Positions 16,227 through 25,223 of a stretch of 64,000 bases of DNA are shown piece after piece. Below the pieces are notes generated by a model that saw only the letters and a program-made list of their open reading frames with translations, had not been told where the DNA came from and ran no database searches. This DNA is from an uncultured Sphingomonadaceae bacterium (GTDB lineage Bacteria; Pseudomonadota; Alphaproteobacteria; Sphingomonadales; Sphingomonadaceae). The stretch covers positions 967,501-1,031,500 of the forward strand of contig CANNFX010000001.1 in the NCBI GenBank assembly GCA_947504025.1, written 5' to 3'. The position numbers and the translations under genes were made by a program. Within the stretch, counting starts at the first letter, position 1; the number at the start of each line of letters is the position of its first letter.

Positions 16227-17474
16227 ATGTATGAGCTGCTGAAGGGCCTCTCCATTGTCGAAGTTTCGAGCTTCGTCGCATCACCCACCGCTGGATTATA
16301 TTGTGCGCAATTGGGAGCCGAAGTTATCCGCGTCGACCAGATTGGCGGCGGGCTCGACTACGACCGCTATCAGCTGACCGAAGATGGCCGCTCGCTATCG
16401 TGGGAAAATCTGAACCGCGCTAAGAAAAGCGTGGCTCTGGATATGCGCAGCGCTGAAGGCCGCGAACTCGCAGTCGAACTGGCGCGGGCTACGGGACAGC
16501 TGATTACCAACGTGCCGGAAAAGAGTTTCCTCAGCCACGAGCGGGTGTCGGATGGCAGGCCTGATATGATAACGGTGCGGATCATGGGCTGGCATGACGG
16601 CCGCCAGGCGATGGATTTTACCGTCAACGCGGCCAGCGGCTATCCCATGATGTCAGGACCAGTTGAACTGGGTGAAGGCGATCCGCAAGGTGCGCCGCCG
16701 GTCAACCAACTGCTGCCTGCTTGGGACTTCATTACCGGCGCTTATACTGCCTTCACACTTATGGCTGCATTGCGAAACCGCGACCTGACTGGGGAGGGCG
16801 GCGAAATCCGCATACCACTGGGTGATGTCGCAATCGGCACGGTCGCCAACAGCGGCGCGATGGCTGAAATGCTCTATCGCGGCAGCGACAGAGAACGGCT
16901 CGGCAACGCGATCTGGGGTGCATTCGGGCGCGATTTCACAACCGCTGACGGCAAACGCATGATGCTCGCCGCATTGACCAACAAGCAATGGGCGGCACTG
17001 GTCGAAGCTCTCGGCCTCACCGAACAGATCGCTGTGATCGAGGCCAAGCACGGACTGTCATTTACAAGCAGCGATCATAACCGCTTCACCCACCGTGAAG
17101 AACTGTTTGAATTGTTCCAGCAAACCATCGGTATACTGGATTGGACTTCGCTTGAGAGGCGCCTTGGCGATGCGGGCGCGACGTTCGAACGCTACCGCAC
17201 CATGCATGAAGCCGCGAACGATCCCGATCTCGTGACGAACAATCCTCTGTTCGGCTCATCACCGGACAATCCGAGCGGCTTCAACTATCCCGCCGCGGGG
17301 TCCATTGCGAACATACCGGCCCAGAAACGCGGCGCACCCCGGCCCGCACCGTTTCTGGGCCAACACAGCGAAGAAGTGCTGGCCGAACGCCTGGGACTTG
17401 CTACTGGCGCAATCGGAAAGCTAATCGACAAGGGAATCGTCGCAAACAGTGACGCACCCGATCACAGGAAATAA
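16227..17474 (+). CDS. CaiB/BaiF family CoA transferase
   Basis: A 415-residue family III CoA transferase, which moves CoA between carboxylic acids through a bound aspartyl-CoA intermediate. The N-terminal L-K-G-L-S-I-V-E-V-S-S-F-V-A-S-P-T-A-G-L-Y block and R-V-D-Q-I-G-G-G-L-D-Y are typical, as is L-N-R-A-K-K-S-V-A-L-D-M near residues 64-75. The ATG begins on the base after the dehydrogenase stop, so the two are translationally linked. A role activating the organic acid that this operon degrades is likely but inferred. Confidence 0.9.
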   Translation: MYELLKGLSIVEVSSFVASPTAGLYCAQLGAEVIRVDQIGGGLDYDRYQLTEDGRSLSWENLNRAKKSVALDMRSAEGRELAVELARATGQLITNVPEKSFLSHERVSDGRPDMITVRIMGWHDGRQAMDFTVNAASGYPMMSGPVELGEGDPQGAPPVNQLLPAWDFITGAYTAFTLMAALRNRDLTGEGGEIRIPLGDVAIGTVANSGAMAEMLYRGSDRERLGNAIWGAFGRDFTTADGKRMMLAALTNKQWAALVEALGLTEQIAVIEAKHGLSFTSSDHNRFTHREELFELFQQTIGILDWTSLERRLGDAGATFERYRTMHEAANDPDLVTNNPLFGSSPDNPSGFNYPAAGSIANIPAQKRGAPRPAPFLGQHSEEVLAERLGLATGAIGKLIDKGIVANSDAPDHRK

Positions 17475-17476
17475 TC

Positions 17477-18703
17477 ATGCAGTTACGCCGCGCCGCAATC
17501 GTTAGCCCGCTCCGCACGCCTGTCGGCAAATTTCTCGGTTCGCTGGCACCCATGGAGGCCGGACAGCTAGGCGCAGTTATCCTCAAAGCGTTAGTCGAGC
17601 GCAGCGGTGTCGACCCCGAGCGGGTAGATGATGTGATTTTCAGCCAGGGTTATGGCAGCGCCGAGGCTCCGGCAATCGGGCGATGGAGCTGGCTTGCAGC
17701 GGGCCTTCCGATTTCCGTGCCTGGCTATCAATTGGACCGGCGTTGCGGCTCGGGCCTGCAGTCTGTCGTCAACGCGGCGATGATGGTCCAGACGGGCGCA
17801 GCCGATATGGTCGTGGCTGGCGGCGTCGAAAGCATGTCCAACGTCGAACATTACACCACCGACATTCGCAAGGGGGTCCGCTTCGGTGATCTGACCATGC
17901 ATGACAGGCTGACGCGCGGACGTTTGATGTCGCAACCGATTGAACGTTTTGGCGTGATCAGCGGTATGATCGAAACAGCCGAAAACCTCGCTGCCGACTA
18001 CAACATTAGCCGCGAAGCTTCGGACGAATTCGCAGTACGCAGCCATCAGCGTTCTGCCGCTGCCTGGGACGCGGGCAAATTTGATGCACAGCTGGTACCG
18101 GTCGATGTCCCCAAGCGGCGCGGTGATCCCGTTCGCTTCGAAAGGGACGAAGGGTTCCGCGCAGATGCGAGCATGGAAACGCTCGGCGGATTGCGCGCCA
18201 TCGAAGGCAAGACAAACCCGAACGCAGTCGTAACAGCAGGCAATGCCAGCCAGCAAAACGATGCAGCAGCGGCCTGTCTGGTCGTTGCAGAAGATAAACT
18301 GGAAGAGCTCGGTCTCGAACCGATGCTGTGGCTGAATAGCTGGGCCGCGGCCGGGTGCGATCCGTCGCGCATGGGTATCGGGCCCGTCCCCGCTGTCGAA
18401 CGCCTGTTCGCCCGCAGCGGCATGGGTTGGGACGATATCGGGATGGTTGAACTGAACGAAGCATTTGCACCGCAAGTTCTGGCCGTACTCAAAGGCTGGG
18501 GCTGGAGCGAGGATGACAGCCGCCGGGATATGCTCAACGTCAACGGTTCGGGCATTTCATTGGGTCATCCAATTGGTGCGACTGGCGGACGTATCCTGGC
18601 TGATATGGCGCATGAAATGCACCGACAGAACGTCAAATTTGGTCTCGAGACAATGTGTATCGGTGGCGGTCAGGGTATGGCTGCTATATTCGAACGGGTA
18701 TGA
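17477..18703 (+). CDS. Acetyl-CoA acyltransferase (thiolase)
   Basis: A 408-residue thiolase of the degradative type. The acyl-enzyme cysteine is in R-R-C-G-S-G-L-Q-S near residue 90; N-E-A-F-A, G-H-P-I-G-A-T-G-G and the second cysteine in C-I-G-G-G-Q-G follow in the usual order. It begins 2 bp after the CoA transferase stop, and its own stop overlaps the ATG of the hydratase. Together the operon has the steps to oxidise, hydrate and cleave an acyl-CoA, but no 3-hydroxyacyl-CoA dehydrogenase is in the unit. Confidence 0.92.
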   Translation: MQLRRAAIVSPLRTPVGKFLGSLAPMEAGQLGAVILKALVERSGVDPERVDDVIFSQGYGSAEAPAIGRWSWLAAGLPISVPGYQLDRRCGSGLQSVVNAAMMVQTGAADMVVAGGVESMSNVEHYTTDIRKGVRFGDLTMHDRLTRGRLMSQPIERFGVISGMIETAENLAADYNISREASDEFAVRSHQRSAAAWDAGKFDAQLVPVDVPKRRGDPVRFERDEGFRADASMETLGGLRAIEGKTNPNAVVTAGNASQQNDAAAACLVVAEDKLEELGLEPMLWLNSWAAAGCDPSRMGIGPVPAVERLFARSGMGWDDIGMVELNEAFAPQVLAVLKGWGWSEDDSRRDMLNVNGSGISLGHPIGATGGRILADMAHEMHRQNVKFGLETMCIGGGQGMAAIFERV

Positions 18704-19581
18704 GCGAACAGACATATGAGTTTGAAGACTGGATCGGCCGCAGCGAACGGACAACCGACCGCCTGAGCGCAGCTCGTTCCCGCCGCTGGCTCGCGACATT
18801 CGACCGCAGTTCACCCGGTGATGGCGCAATGCCTCAGGGCATCCACTGGTGCCTTAACACGCCAGAAGCGCCAACGATGCACCTGGGTGCAGATGGTCAT
18901 CCGCAGCGCGATAACTCGCCGGACAGTTTCCTGCCGCCCATCACCTTGCCGCGCCGAATGTGGGCGGCGAGCGAAGTGGAATTCCATGCTCCGCTAGTGC
19001 CGGGATCGAATGTCGAACGCGTGACACGGATCGAGAGCATTACCGAGAAGGAAGGCGGGAGCGGGCCGCTGGTGTTCGTCACGCTAAGTCACGAAACGTC
19101 CGCTGGTGGACGTGTTGCGGTGAGCGAGAAGCAAACCCTGGTTTACCGCGGCGCGGCAGCCGCTGACGCACCACTTGTGCCCCCGCCAACTGGTGAAGGC
19201 AGCTTTGACCTGTCCGATTGGCAGGCCACCCGTTCCGTCTTACCAGACCAGCCGCTGCTGCTTCGCTATTCAGCGCTGACCTTCAATAGTCACCGCATTC
19301 ATTACGATGCGCCCTATGCCAGCAAGATCGAACGCTATCGCGGCCTGGTAGTCCACGGCCCGCTAACGGCGACACTATTGCTGGACCATGCGGCTCAGCA
19401 ACTGGGCGACAATGCCCTTGCCAGCTTCAAATTTCGCGGCACCAGCCCGGCAATTGTTGGTGAGGAACTCATCCTCGCAATGCGTGAAGTGGGGCGCGGC
19501 ACCGGCAGCAATATCGAACTGGGCGCGTTCGCCGCTGATGGCCGTCAGGTGATGAAAGCCGAAGCGGCGGTCAGGGCTTAA
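18700..19581 (+). CDS. MaoC/mesaconyl-CoA hydratase-like enzyme
   Basis: 293 residues with two hot-dog halves: an N-terminal FAS1-like dehydratase region (about 8-150) and a C-terminal MaoC-like half. The latter contains Y-S-A-L-T-F-N-S-H-R-I-H-Y-D near residues 196-209, the hydratase histidine/aspartate motif, then L-V-V-H-G-P-L. This layout resembles mesaconyl-C4-CoA and itaconyl-CoA hydratases. ATGA overlap with the thiolase stop fixes the start at 18700. The partner CoA-ester lyase of itaconate degradation is not in the window, so the pathway is open. Confidence 0.85.
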   Translation: MSEQTYEFEDWIGRSERTTDRLSAARSRRWLATFDRSSPGDGAMPQGIHWCLNTPEAPTMHLGADGHPQRDNSPDSFLPPITLPRRMWAASEVEFHAPLVPGSNVERVTRIESITEKEGGSGPLVFVTLSHETSAGGRVAVSEKQTLVYRGAAAADAPLVPPPTGEGSFDLSDWQATRSVLPDQPLLLRYSALTFNSHRIHYDAPYASKIERYRGLVVHGPLTATLLLDHAAQQLGDNALASFKFRGTSPAIVGEELILAMREVGRGTGSNIELGAFAADGRQVMKAEAAVRA

Positions 19582-20338
19582 AGTCCGGGATGGGCTTTAA
19601 CAGCGAGTAGCTTTCTTCGAGTGGATCATGTCCCAATTCCGGAAAATCCAACTCCGGCGGGGCACAATGCGTGTCGGGCAGGCGATCTAACAGATCTCTG
19701 ATGAGTGTCAGGCGGCCCTGTTTCTGATCGTTGAAATCCACCAACGTCCAAGGTGCATGGTCAGTGTGCGTTGCCGCCAACATGCGCGCACGCGCCTCTG
19801 TATAAGCCTCATATTGCTCACGCGCGGCAAGGTCGATAGGTGACAATTTCCAGCGTTTTAGCGGATCGTCCAACCGTTCAGCCAGCCGTTCTTCTTGTTG
19901 CACCTGATCGGTAGTGAGCCAATATTTGAACAGCAAAATGCCGTCATCGGTGAGCATTTTTTCAAAGATCGGTGCTTGTTCGAGAAACTGGGTAACTTGT
20001 TCCTCAGTGGCGAAACCCATCACGCTTTCTACGCCTGCACGATTATACCAGCTGCGATCAAACAGTACGATCTGCCCGGTAGAGGGCATGTGCTTCACAT
20101 AGCGCTGGAAGTACCACTGGGTACTTTCGTCTTCGCTGGGTTTCGATAGCGCCACCGTATTGCACTGACGCGGATTTATGCGGCTGCGCACCGCCTTTAT
20201 TGCACCGCCCTTGCCCGCGGTATCACGCCCTTCGAAGACCACCACAATCCGCGCACCCGTCACACGGGCCCAACGGGCCATTGCCACCAGCTCTTCTTCG
20301 AGCGGCTCCAGTACATCTTCGTAATCTTTCCGCTTCAT
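19571..20338 (-). CDS. ppk2: Polyphosphate kinase 2 family protein
   Basis: A P-loop kinase that uses polyphosphate to phosphorylate nucleotides, or makes polyphosphate from them. Walker A is G-R-D-T-A-G-K-G-G near residues 40-48, followed by the lid-type arginines and Walker B F-D-R-S-W-Y-N-R-A-G-V-E near 96-107. At 255 residues it is the one-domain PPK2 size. The start at 20338 (M-K-R-K-D-Y) was preferred over 20350. Its 3' end overlaps the convergent hydratase gene by 11 bp. Whether it prefers ADP, AMP or GDP cannot be decided here. Confidence 0.9.
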   Translation of the reverse strand: MKRKDYEDVLEPLEEELVAMARWARVTGARIVVVFEGRDTAGKGGAIKAVRSRINPRQCNTVALSKPSEDESTQWYFQRYVKHMPSTGQIVLFDRSWYNRAGVESVMGFATEEQVTQFLEQAPIFEKMLTDDGILLFKYWLTTDQVQQEERLAERLDDPLKRWKLSPIDLAAREQYEAYTEARARMLAATHTDHAPWTLVDFNDQKQGRLTLIRDLLDRLPDTHCAPPELDFPELGHDPLEESYSLLKPIPDFKP

Positions 20339-20419
20339 AAGGGCCTCCAATACGGCTCAGCTACTCAGACAGCTTCGTTTGTTTATCTAGCAAGCCGGTG
20401 ATAGGGTCTACGTTATATC

Positions 20420-21358
20420 ATGGCTACATTAGTTGAACCGCAAAGCGACTTCGCAGCACTTCCGGAATTGCCGGATGATGTGTTTACCGCGCCGCTCAAA
20501 CGGCCAGAGCATCTCGGTGATGACTGGCTGGAGCCGCAGCAAAACCAATATTCATCCGAAGACGATGCTATCTGGGATGACCTTTTCAATCGCCAGATCG
20601 ACATTCTGCCGGGCCGTGCTGCGACCAGCTTTTTACACGGGTTGGAAAAGCTTGACCTAGGTAAGGGCGGCGTTCCGTCATTCGGCAGGCTGACCGAGGA
20701 ACTGGACGCTCTGACCGGATGGAGCGTGGTGCCAGTGCCCATGTTGATTCCTGATCATGTGTTTTTTTGGCATCTCGCCAATCGCCGCTTCCCGGCGGGC
20801 AATTTCATCCGCACTCGCGAGACCTTCGATTACATTCAGGAACCCGATGTGTTCCACGATGTGTTCGGTCACGTCCCGATGCTGACCGATCCAGTATATG
20901 CCGATTATATGCAGGAATATGGCAAGGCCGGGTGGAAGGCCATGCGTTACAACCGCCTCAAGGCGCTCGGCGCTCTGTACTGGTACACCGTCGAATTCGG
21001 TCTGATTGAAGAGGAAGAAGGTATTCGCGCATACGGCGCAGGAATTTTGTCCGGCCCGATGGAAGCGCAGTTTGCAGTTGAAGCACAGTCACCCAACCGG
21101 ATCATGCTCAACGTCGACCGCGTGATGCGTACCGATTACGTGATCAACGACCTGCAGCCGACATATTTCGTGATCGAGGATTTCGAAGACCTCTACCGCC
21201 AGACGGTGGAGCGTGACTTCGACCGTCTGTACCGAGATATTTCTCCCGCCTTCACCTACGCTAACTCTGCAGTGATCGACGTCGATAATGTCATTCACCG
21301 CGGCACGCAGGAATATCTCCTGCGCGGTGGCCGCGGGAGCGGCGCAAAAGCGGTTTAG
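20420..21358 (+). CDS. phhA: Phenylalanine 4-monooxygenase
   Basis: A 312-residue non-haem iron, pterin-dependent hydroxylase turning phenylalanine to tyrosine. The iron ligands are the two histidines of F-H-D-V-F-G-H near residues 149-155 and a glutamate about 40 residues on (Y-W-Y-T-V-E-F-G-L). The 12-residue region P-V-P-M-L-I-P-D-H-V-F-F and the length suit the monofunctional bacterial enzyme. The usual companion phhB (pterin dehydratase) is not next to it, so pterin recycling must be encoded elsewhere. A GC-rich hairpin follows the stop. Confidence 0.94.
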   Translation: MATLVEPQSDFAALPELPDDVFTAPLKRPEHLGDDWLEPQQNQYSSEDDAIWDDLFNRQIDILPGRAATSFLHGLEKLDLGKGGVPSFGRLTEELDALTGWSVVPVPMLIPDHVFFWHLANRRFPAGNFIRTRETFDYIQEPDVFHDVFGHVPMLTDPVYADYMQEYGKAGWKAMRYNRLKALGALYWYTVEFGLIEEEEGIRAYGAGILSGPMEAQFAVEAQSPNRIMLNVDRVMRTDYVINDLQPTYFVIEDFEDLYRQTVERDFDRLYRDISPAFTYANSAVIDVDNVIHRGTQEYLLRGGRGSGAKAV

Positions 21359-21360
21359 AC

Positions 21361-21393
21361 AAAAGAAAACGGCCCCGGATCGCTCCGGGGCCG
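21361..21393 (-). terminator. Bidirectional hairpin terminator between phhA and the small lipoprotein gene
   Basis: A perfect 10-bp stem, CGGCCCCGGA at 21370-21379 with 21384-21393, and a TCGC loop. Read on the minus strand it is followed by a T tract (21369-21361), so it best serves the leftward lipoprotein gene. On the plus strand only a weak T-rich tail follows phhA. Confidence 0.8.
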
Positions 21394-21419
21394 CTTCTAA
21401 TTCGTAACGTTGCTTGCGC

Positions 21420-21683
21420 TTATTCAGCTGCAGCGTCGTCCATAGCTTCGCCAACTTCTTCCATTTCGGCAGCCTTGTCTTCGGCGGCGTCAACGACAGC
21501 ATCAGCCTGGTCGCTTGTGATTGTGCCGTCAGCTTCGAGAGCTTCGGCTTGTTCGGCCACTTCAGCTACAGCTTCTTCGCCAGCTTCTTCCATGGCGTTT
21601 TCATTGGCGCCATCGCAAGCTGCGACGCTGAGGCCGAGTACGGCGACGGTTGCAACCATTGCGGTCTTTGCAGTGAACTTCAT
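21420..21683 (-). CDS. Small Ala/Glu-rich lipoprotein
   Basis: 87 residues. The signal ends S-V-A-A-C (Cys23), a lipobox, with Asp at +2, the residue that keeps lipoproteins in the inner membrane in enteric bacteria; that rule may not hold here. The mature chain is acidic and alanine-rich (A-E-E-A-V-A-E-V-A-E-Q-A-E-A-L), likely one long helix with heptad-like spacing and no known domain. It resembles the 107-residue lipoprotein at 14324 in style and size. It is a single-gene unit ending in the hairpin at 21361-21393. Confidence 0.75.
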   Translation of the reverse strand: MKFTAKTAMVATVAVLGLSVAACDGANENAMEEAGEEAVAEVAEQAEALEADGTITSDQADAVVDAAEDKAAEMEEVGEAMDDAAAE

Positions 21684-21761
21684 ATTTGTATTCCCTTCAT
21701 AAGTGGAACCGCAGCATAGCGAGCTTCGGCTCAGGTTTAAAGTATTGAAAATTCCGTTTTT

Positions 21762-22016
21762 TCAAAGAGTAAGCCGACATCGAACTTGATGCACAAGCGT
21801 CGCAGCCACCGAAGAGCCCAGCACCGCCCAAAGCAAGGTGTCCGCACTCACTGCGCCGACAACCGATTCGCTGCTTACGAGCAATCCGACAATTACAGCT
21901 CCAGCTATGCCAGCCACCATATTTTGCAGGATATGCTGATCGTTTTCGATCTGCATCAGGATAGCAGCAAGCCACCCCATCACACCGCCGACAACAATCA
22001 GAATTATTAGACCCAT
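21762..22016 (-). CDS. GlsB/YeaQ/YmgE family small membrane protein
   Basis: 84 residues with three hydrophobic segments and the family pattern M-G-L-I-I-L-I-V-V-G-G-V-M-G-W-L-A (residues 1-17) and N-M-V-A-G-I-A-G-A-V-I-V-G near 30-42. These transglycosylase-associated proteins are stress-linked membrane proteins of unclear mechanism. I start at ATG 22016, which has an AGGAGCGG ribosome site. A longer open frame to 22160 would run over the uppP end. No partner gene is obvious. Confidence 0.8.
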   Translation of the reverse strand: MGLIILIVVGGVMGWLAAILMQIENDQHILQNMVAGIAGAVIVGLLVSSESVVGAVSADTLLWAVLGSSVAATLVHQVRCRLTL

Positions 22017-22105
22017 GGCCGTTTCACCGCTCCTATACTTCCACCAAAGCGCCAATAGGCCCTTTGGTTCCAGAAATACGACGAAACGATGACTGCCTGT
22101 GGGTT

Positions 22106-22918
22106 CTAACGTAACGCCAGCCACGCGATTGCAGCGATACCAATCACAATCCGGTACCATGCAAATGGTGCGAAAGTGGCGCGGCTGACATAGGCAACGA
22201 ATGCCCGGATCACGACCAGCGCGACGATGAAACTAACTGCAAAACCAATCGCAATTTCGTTCCAGCCAACCGAAGTTACCCCGGCCATGAGATCTTCGCC
22301 CTTGGTAGCCAGTTCCAGTGTCGAGGCACCAATCATCGTTGGCACAGCGAGGAAAAAGGAAAATTCGGCAGCGGTCTTGCGGTTAACACCCATCGCAAGC
22401 GCCCCCATGATCGTTGCGCCGGAACGACTAACCCCGGGCACCATGGCAAGACATTGTGCAAGACCGATGGTGATCGCCGTCTTGAGCGACATCTGTCCGA
22501 CTTCGACATAATTCCCAGGCTTAGCAACTTTTTCGATAGCGAGGATCGCAATGCCGCCAATGACCAACGCCCATGCCACAAGCATCGGACTGCCCAGCAT
22601 TATGTCGATCTGATCTTTGAACGCGAGACCGAGAATGACCGACGGTGTGAATGCAGCGAGCAGGTTGCGGAGGAAGTTCAGCCCTTCGCGCTCCAACCGC
22701 AGGATGCCCATCCCGGCTTTCCAGAACGTGCCCCAATATTGGTAAACCACCGCGAGGATCGCGCCCAATTGGATCACGACATTAAACATCGCCCATTGCG
22801 ATGCGTCATAGCCGAACAATTCGGTAGCGAGGATCAAATGGCCAGTCGACGAGACCGGCACAAATTCGGTTAAGCCCTCGACAATGCCGAGCAGGATTGC
22901 GGTGAGTGTCAGATTCAT
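22106..22918 (-). CDS. uppP: Undecaprenyl-diphosphatase
   Basis: 270 residues and about eight membrane segments. It dephosphorylates undecaprenyl pyrophosphate to recycle the lipid carrier for peptidoglycan and surface polysaccharides. Active-site motifs are E-G-L-T-E-F-V-P-V-S-S-T-G-H near residues 13-26 and M-V-P-G-V-S-R-S-G-A-T-I in the middle of the protein. The ATG 22918 (M-N-L-T-L-T-A-I-L) fits relatives; upstream residues to 22954 are ignored. The carrier is also needed by the polysaccharide cluster at 46-64 kb. Confidence 0.95.
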   Translation of the reverse strand: MNLTLTAILLGIVEGLTEFVPVSSTGHLILATELFGYDASQWAMFNVVIQLGAILAVVYQYWGTFWKAGMGILRLEREGLNFLRNLLAAFTPSVILGLAFKDQIDIMLGSPMLVAWALVIGGIAILAIEKVAKPGNYVEVGQMSLKTAITIGLAQCLAMVPGVSRSGATIMGALAMGVNRKTAAEFSFFLAVPTMIGASTLELATKGEDLMAGVTSVGWNEIAIGFAVSFIVALVVIRAFVAYVSRATFAPFAWYRIVIGIAAIAWLALR

Positions 22919-22952
22919 GGGGCGTCCAATGAAGTAAGGGGCCCAATGAAGC

Positions 22953-22990
22953 AAGAGCGGCGCAGGTCCGGTGACCCGCGCCGCCCTTTT
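22953..22990 (-). terminator. GC-rich hairpin after the M13 peptidase gene
   Basis: An imperfect GC-rich stem (GCGGCGC paired with GCGCCGC, inner AGGT with ACCC) lies between the M13 peptidase stop and uppP, both leftward genes. The T run is better on the plus strand, so it may end the peptidase transcript only weakly. Confidence 0.4.
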
Positions 22991-23012
22991 AGGCCTTCAT
23001 TCGGTAAGGGTC

Positions 23013-25127
23013 TTACCAGATCCGCACACGCTCTTCAGGTGGCAGATAGAGATCGTCGTCTTCCGTGACGCCAAACGCTTCGTACCATGCGTCGAGATTG
23101 CGGACCGCACCGTTTACGCGATAGGTTTCCGGGGAATGCGGATCGACCTTAAGGCGCTGACGGCCCATCGCTTCACGCTGCATTGAGCGCCATACCTGTC
23201 CCCATGAAAGGAAGAAGCGTTGATCGCCGGTCAAACCGTCGATCACCGGGGCTTCTTCACCATTCAACGAGAGACGATATGCACGGTAAGCCATCGAAAG
23301 GCCGCCGACATCGCCGATGTTTTCGCCGAGTGTGAAGCGGCCGTTCACGCAGGTTTCGCCTTCGTCATAGGGGCAATAGGAATCATATTGCGCCACAAGC
23401 CGGTCACCCAGCACTGTAAAGCGTTCAAGGTCTTCCTTGCCCCACCAGTTACGTAGCGTGCCAGTGCCGTCATACTTTGCGCCCTGATCGTCGAAGCCGT
23501 GGCCGATTTCGTGGCCGATAACGCCGCCAATCGCACCGTAATTCACCGCCGGATCGTTGCTGGCCGAAAAGAACGGACGCTGCAGGATAGCTGCCGGAAA
23601 TACGATCTCGTTAAAGACAGGGTTGAAATAGGCATTCACCGTCTGTGGAAGCATGCCCCATTCAGTCTTGTCGACTGGTTTGCCGAGCCGGGCGAGGTTG
23701 TCCTTGCGGCCCCACTCGCCAGCGGACATGCGGTTGCCCAATGGATCGTCACCGGAAATCACAAGGCCTTCATAGGTCTCGAACGTCGCGGGATGGCCAA
23801 TCTTCGGAGTGAAGGCATCCAGCTTTTCCTTGGCCGCAGCCTTGGTCTCAGGTGTCATCCAGTCATTTTCGGCGATACCCTGAGACATTGCGATGCGCAG
23901 GTTTGCAACCAGCTCGTCCATTGCCGTCTTGCTTTCAGCGGGGAAGAACCGCTCGACGTAGCTCTTGCCAAGCACTTCACCGAGCTGGCCTTGTGTGGCC
24001 TGAATTGCTCGCTTCCAGCGTGGTTGCTGCTGTTCCTGTCCGCTCAGCTTAGTTCCGAAGAACGCAAAGTTCGCAGCATCCAGCTCGCTCGACAACACAG
24101 CTGCGTTGCTCGAAAGGAAGCTCTTGGCCATGTAAGCTTGGAGGACCGGAATCTGCGTTTCAGTCAGCAGTTTCATCATGGCCGGCGTGCCGCCGCCGAT
24201 GCCAGCAAGCATCTCTTCAGACAGGCCCAGCTCTTCAGCTTCTTCTGCGCTTGGCGGAATTTGCGGTGCGAGGAATATATCCTGATCACCAAAGCCGCCG
24301 CTTTCAAGCACTGTCGCCAGCGGGAAGTCACCAGCCAGCGCCATGAATTCGTCGCGCGTCAGCTTATTATAGGTGATGTCGCTGTTACGCAGCGCCGTAC
24401 GGGCCCATTCCAGCTCAGCAACCTGCTTCTCGAATGCGTAAACCGCGCTGGCCGTCCCCGCCGCATCGGCATAGCCGGCCTTGTCGAGCAACAGCGTCAG
24501 ATATTCCATATAGGCTGTGCGGATGCCCTCGTTACGCTCGTTATCGACGAGGTAGTAATCACGATCGGGCAGACCCATACCGTCAAAACCGACAGAAACG
24601 ATGTAGCTGTTGGGATCCTTGCTATCGACCGAGACACCGGCCGCAACCATGCTGGCATAGCCCGGCTTGGGGAACAGCGCAGCGAGCTCGTCCAGCGAAC
24701 CCGCAGAGAAAATTTCGGAAAGGTAAGGATAGGCCGGGGTCAGTCCGGTTGCGTCAATCGCATCCACATCAAGGAACGAGTTGTAGGCGTCCACAATGCG
24801 GCGTTCGCCCGTGCCTGCTGCAGGATTGGAAGCAACCAGCTCATCAACCAATGTCTTCACATCATCACGTGATGTTTCGCCCAGTGCAGTGAATGCACCA
24901 TAGCGCGCCTTGTCGGCCGGGATTTCATTCCCGGCGACCCACTTGCCGTTGACGTATTCAAAGAAGTCGTCACCCGGATCAATGGTCGGATCTATGGTGG
25001 TCGGATCGATACCCCATGTGCCGTAAACCATTTCAGGCGCGGTGCTTTCAGCGTCTTGCGCAAGTGCGGGCGCTGTCAGCGCGAGTGCGGCAGCAGATGC
25101 GCCGGCAAAGAGAATGCTCTTGATCAT
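23013..25127 (-). CDS. M13 family metallopeptidase (neprilysin-like)
   Basis: 704 residues. The signal peptide (L-F-A-G-A-S-A-A-A-L-A-L-T-A-P-A-L-A, cut before Q-D-A) sends it to the periplasm. The zinc site is H-E-I-G-H-G-F-D-D in the C-terminal third, followed by the E-N-I-G-D motif with the third ligand, and N-A-Y-F-N-P upstream, which matches the substrate-binding N-A-Y-Y/F of neprilysin. The N-terminal two thirds is the helical M13 lid domain. It likely degrades periplasmic or imported peptides. It stands alone between uppP and the ABC transporter. Confidence 0.93.
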   Translation of the reverse strand: MIKSILFAGASAAALALTAPALAQDAESTAPEMVYGTWGIDPTTIDPTIDPGDDFFEYVNGKWVAGNEIPADKARYGAFTALGETSRDDVKTLVDELVASNPAAGTGERRIVDAYNSFLDVDAIDATGLTPAYPYLSEIFSAGSLDELAALFPKPGYASMVAAGVSVDSKDPNSYIVSVGFDGMGLPDRDYYLVDNERNEGIRTAYMEYLTLLLDKAGYADAAGTASAVYAFEKQVAELEWARTALRNSDITYNKLTRDEFMALAGDFPLATVLESGGFGDQDIFLAPQIPPSAEEAEELGLSEEMLAGIGGGTPAMMKLLTETQIPVLQAYMAKSFLSSNAAVLSSELDAANFAFFGTKLSGQEQQQPRWKRAIQATQGQLGEVLGKSYVERFFPAESKTAMDELVANLRIAMSQGIAENDWMTPETKAAAKEKLDAFTPKIGHPATFETYEGLVISGDDPLGNRMSAGEWGRKDNLARLGKPVDKTEWGMLPQTVNAYFNPVFNEIVFPAAILQRPFFSASNDPAVNYGAIGGVIGHEIGHGFDDQGAKYDGTGTLRNWWGKEDLERFTVLGDRLVAQYDSYCPYDEGETCVNGRFTLGENIGDVGGLSMAYRAYRLSLNGEEAPVIDGLTGDQRFFLSWGQVWRSMQREAMGRQRLKVDPHSPETYRVNGAVRNLDAWYEAFGVTEDDDLYLPPEERVRIW

Positions 25128-25223
25128 TCAGATAGTCCCCAGATGTATGAATTCAGACAATTCTAGTTTGGATGACAGAGTGAATAGCTGATCATACCCT
25201 TCAGGTTAAGGGCATCCACGCTC

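Noticed and set aside
23499..24872. A 457-residue open frame opposite the M13 peptidase
   Set aside because: It is the complement of a well-recognised gene; composition is unlike a real protein and no motif is present.
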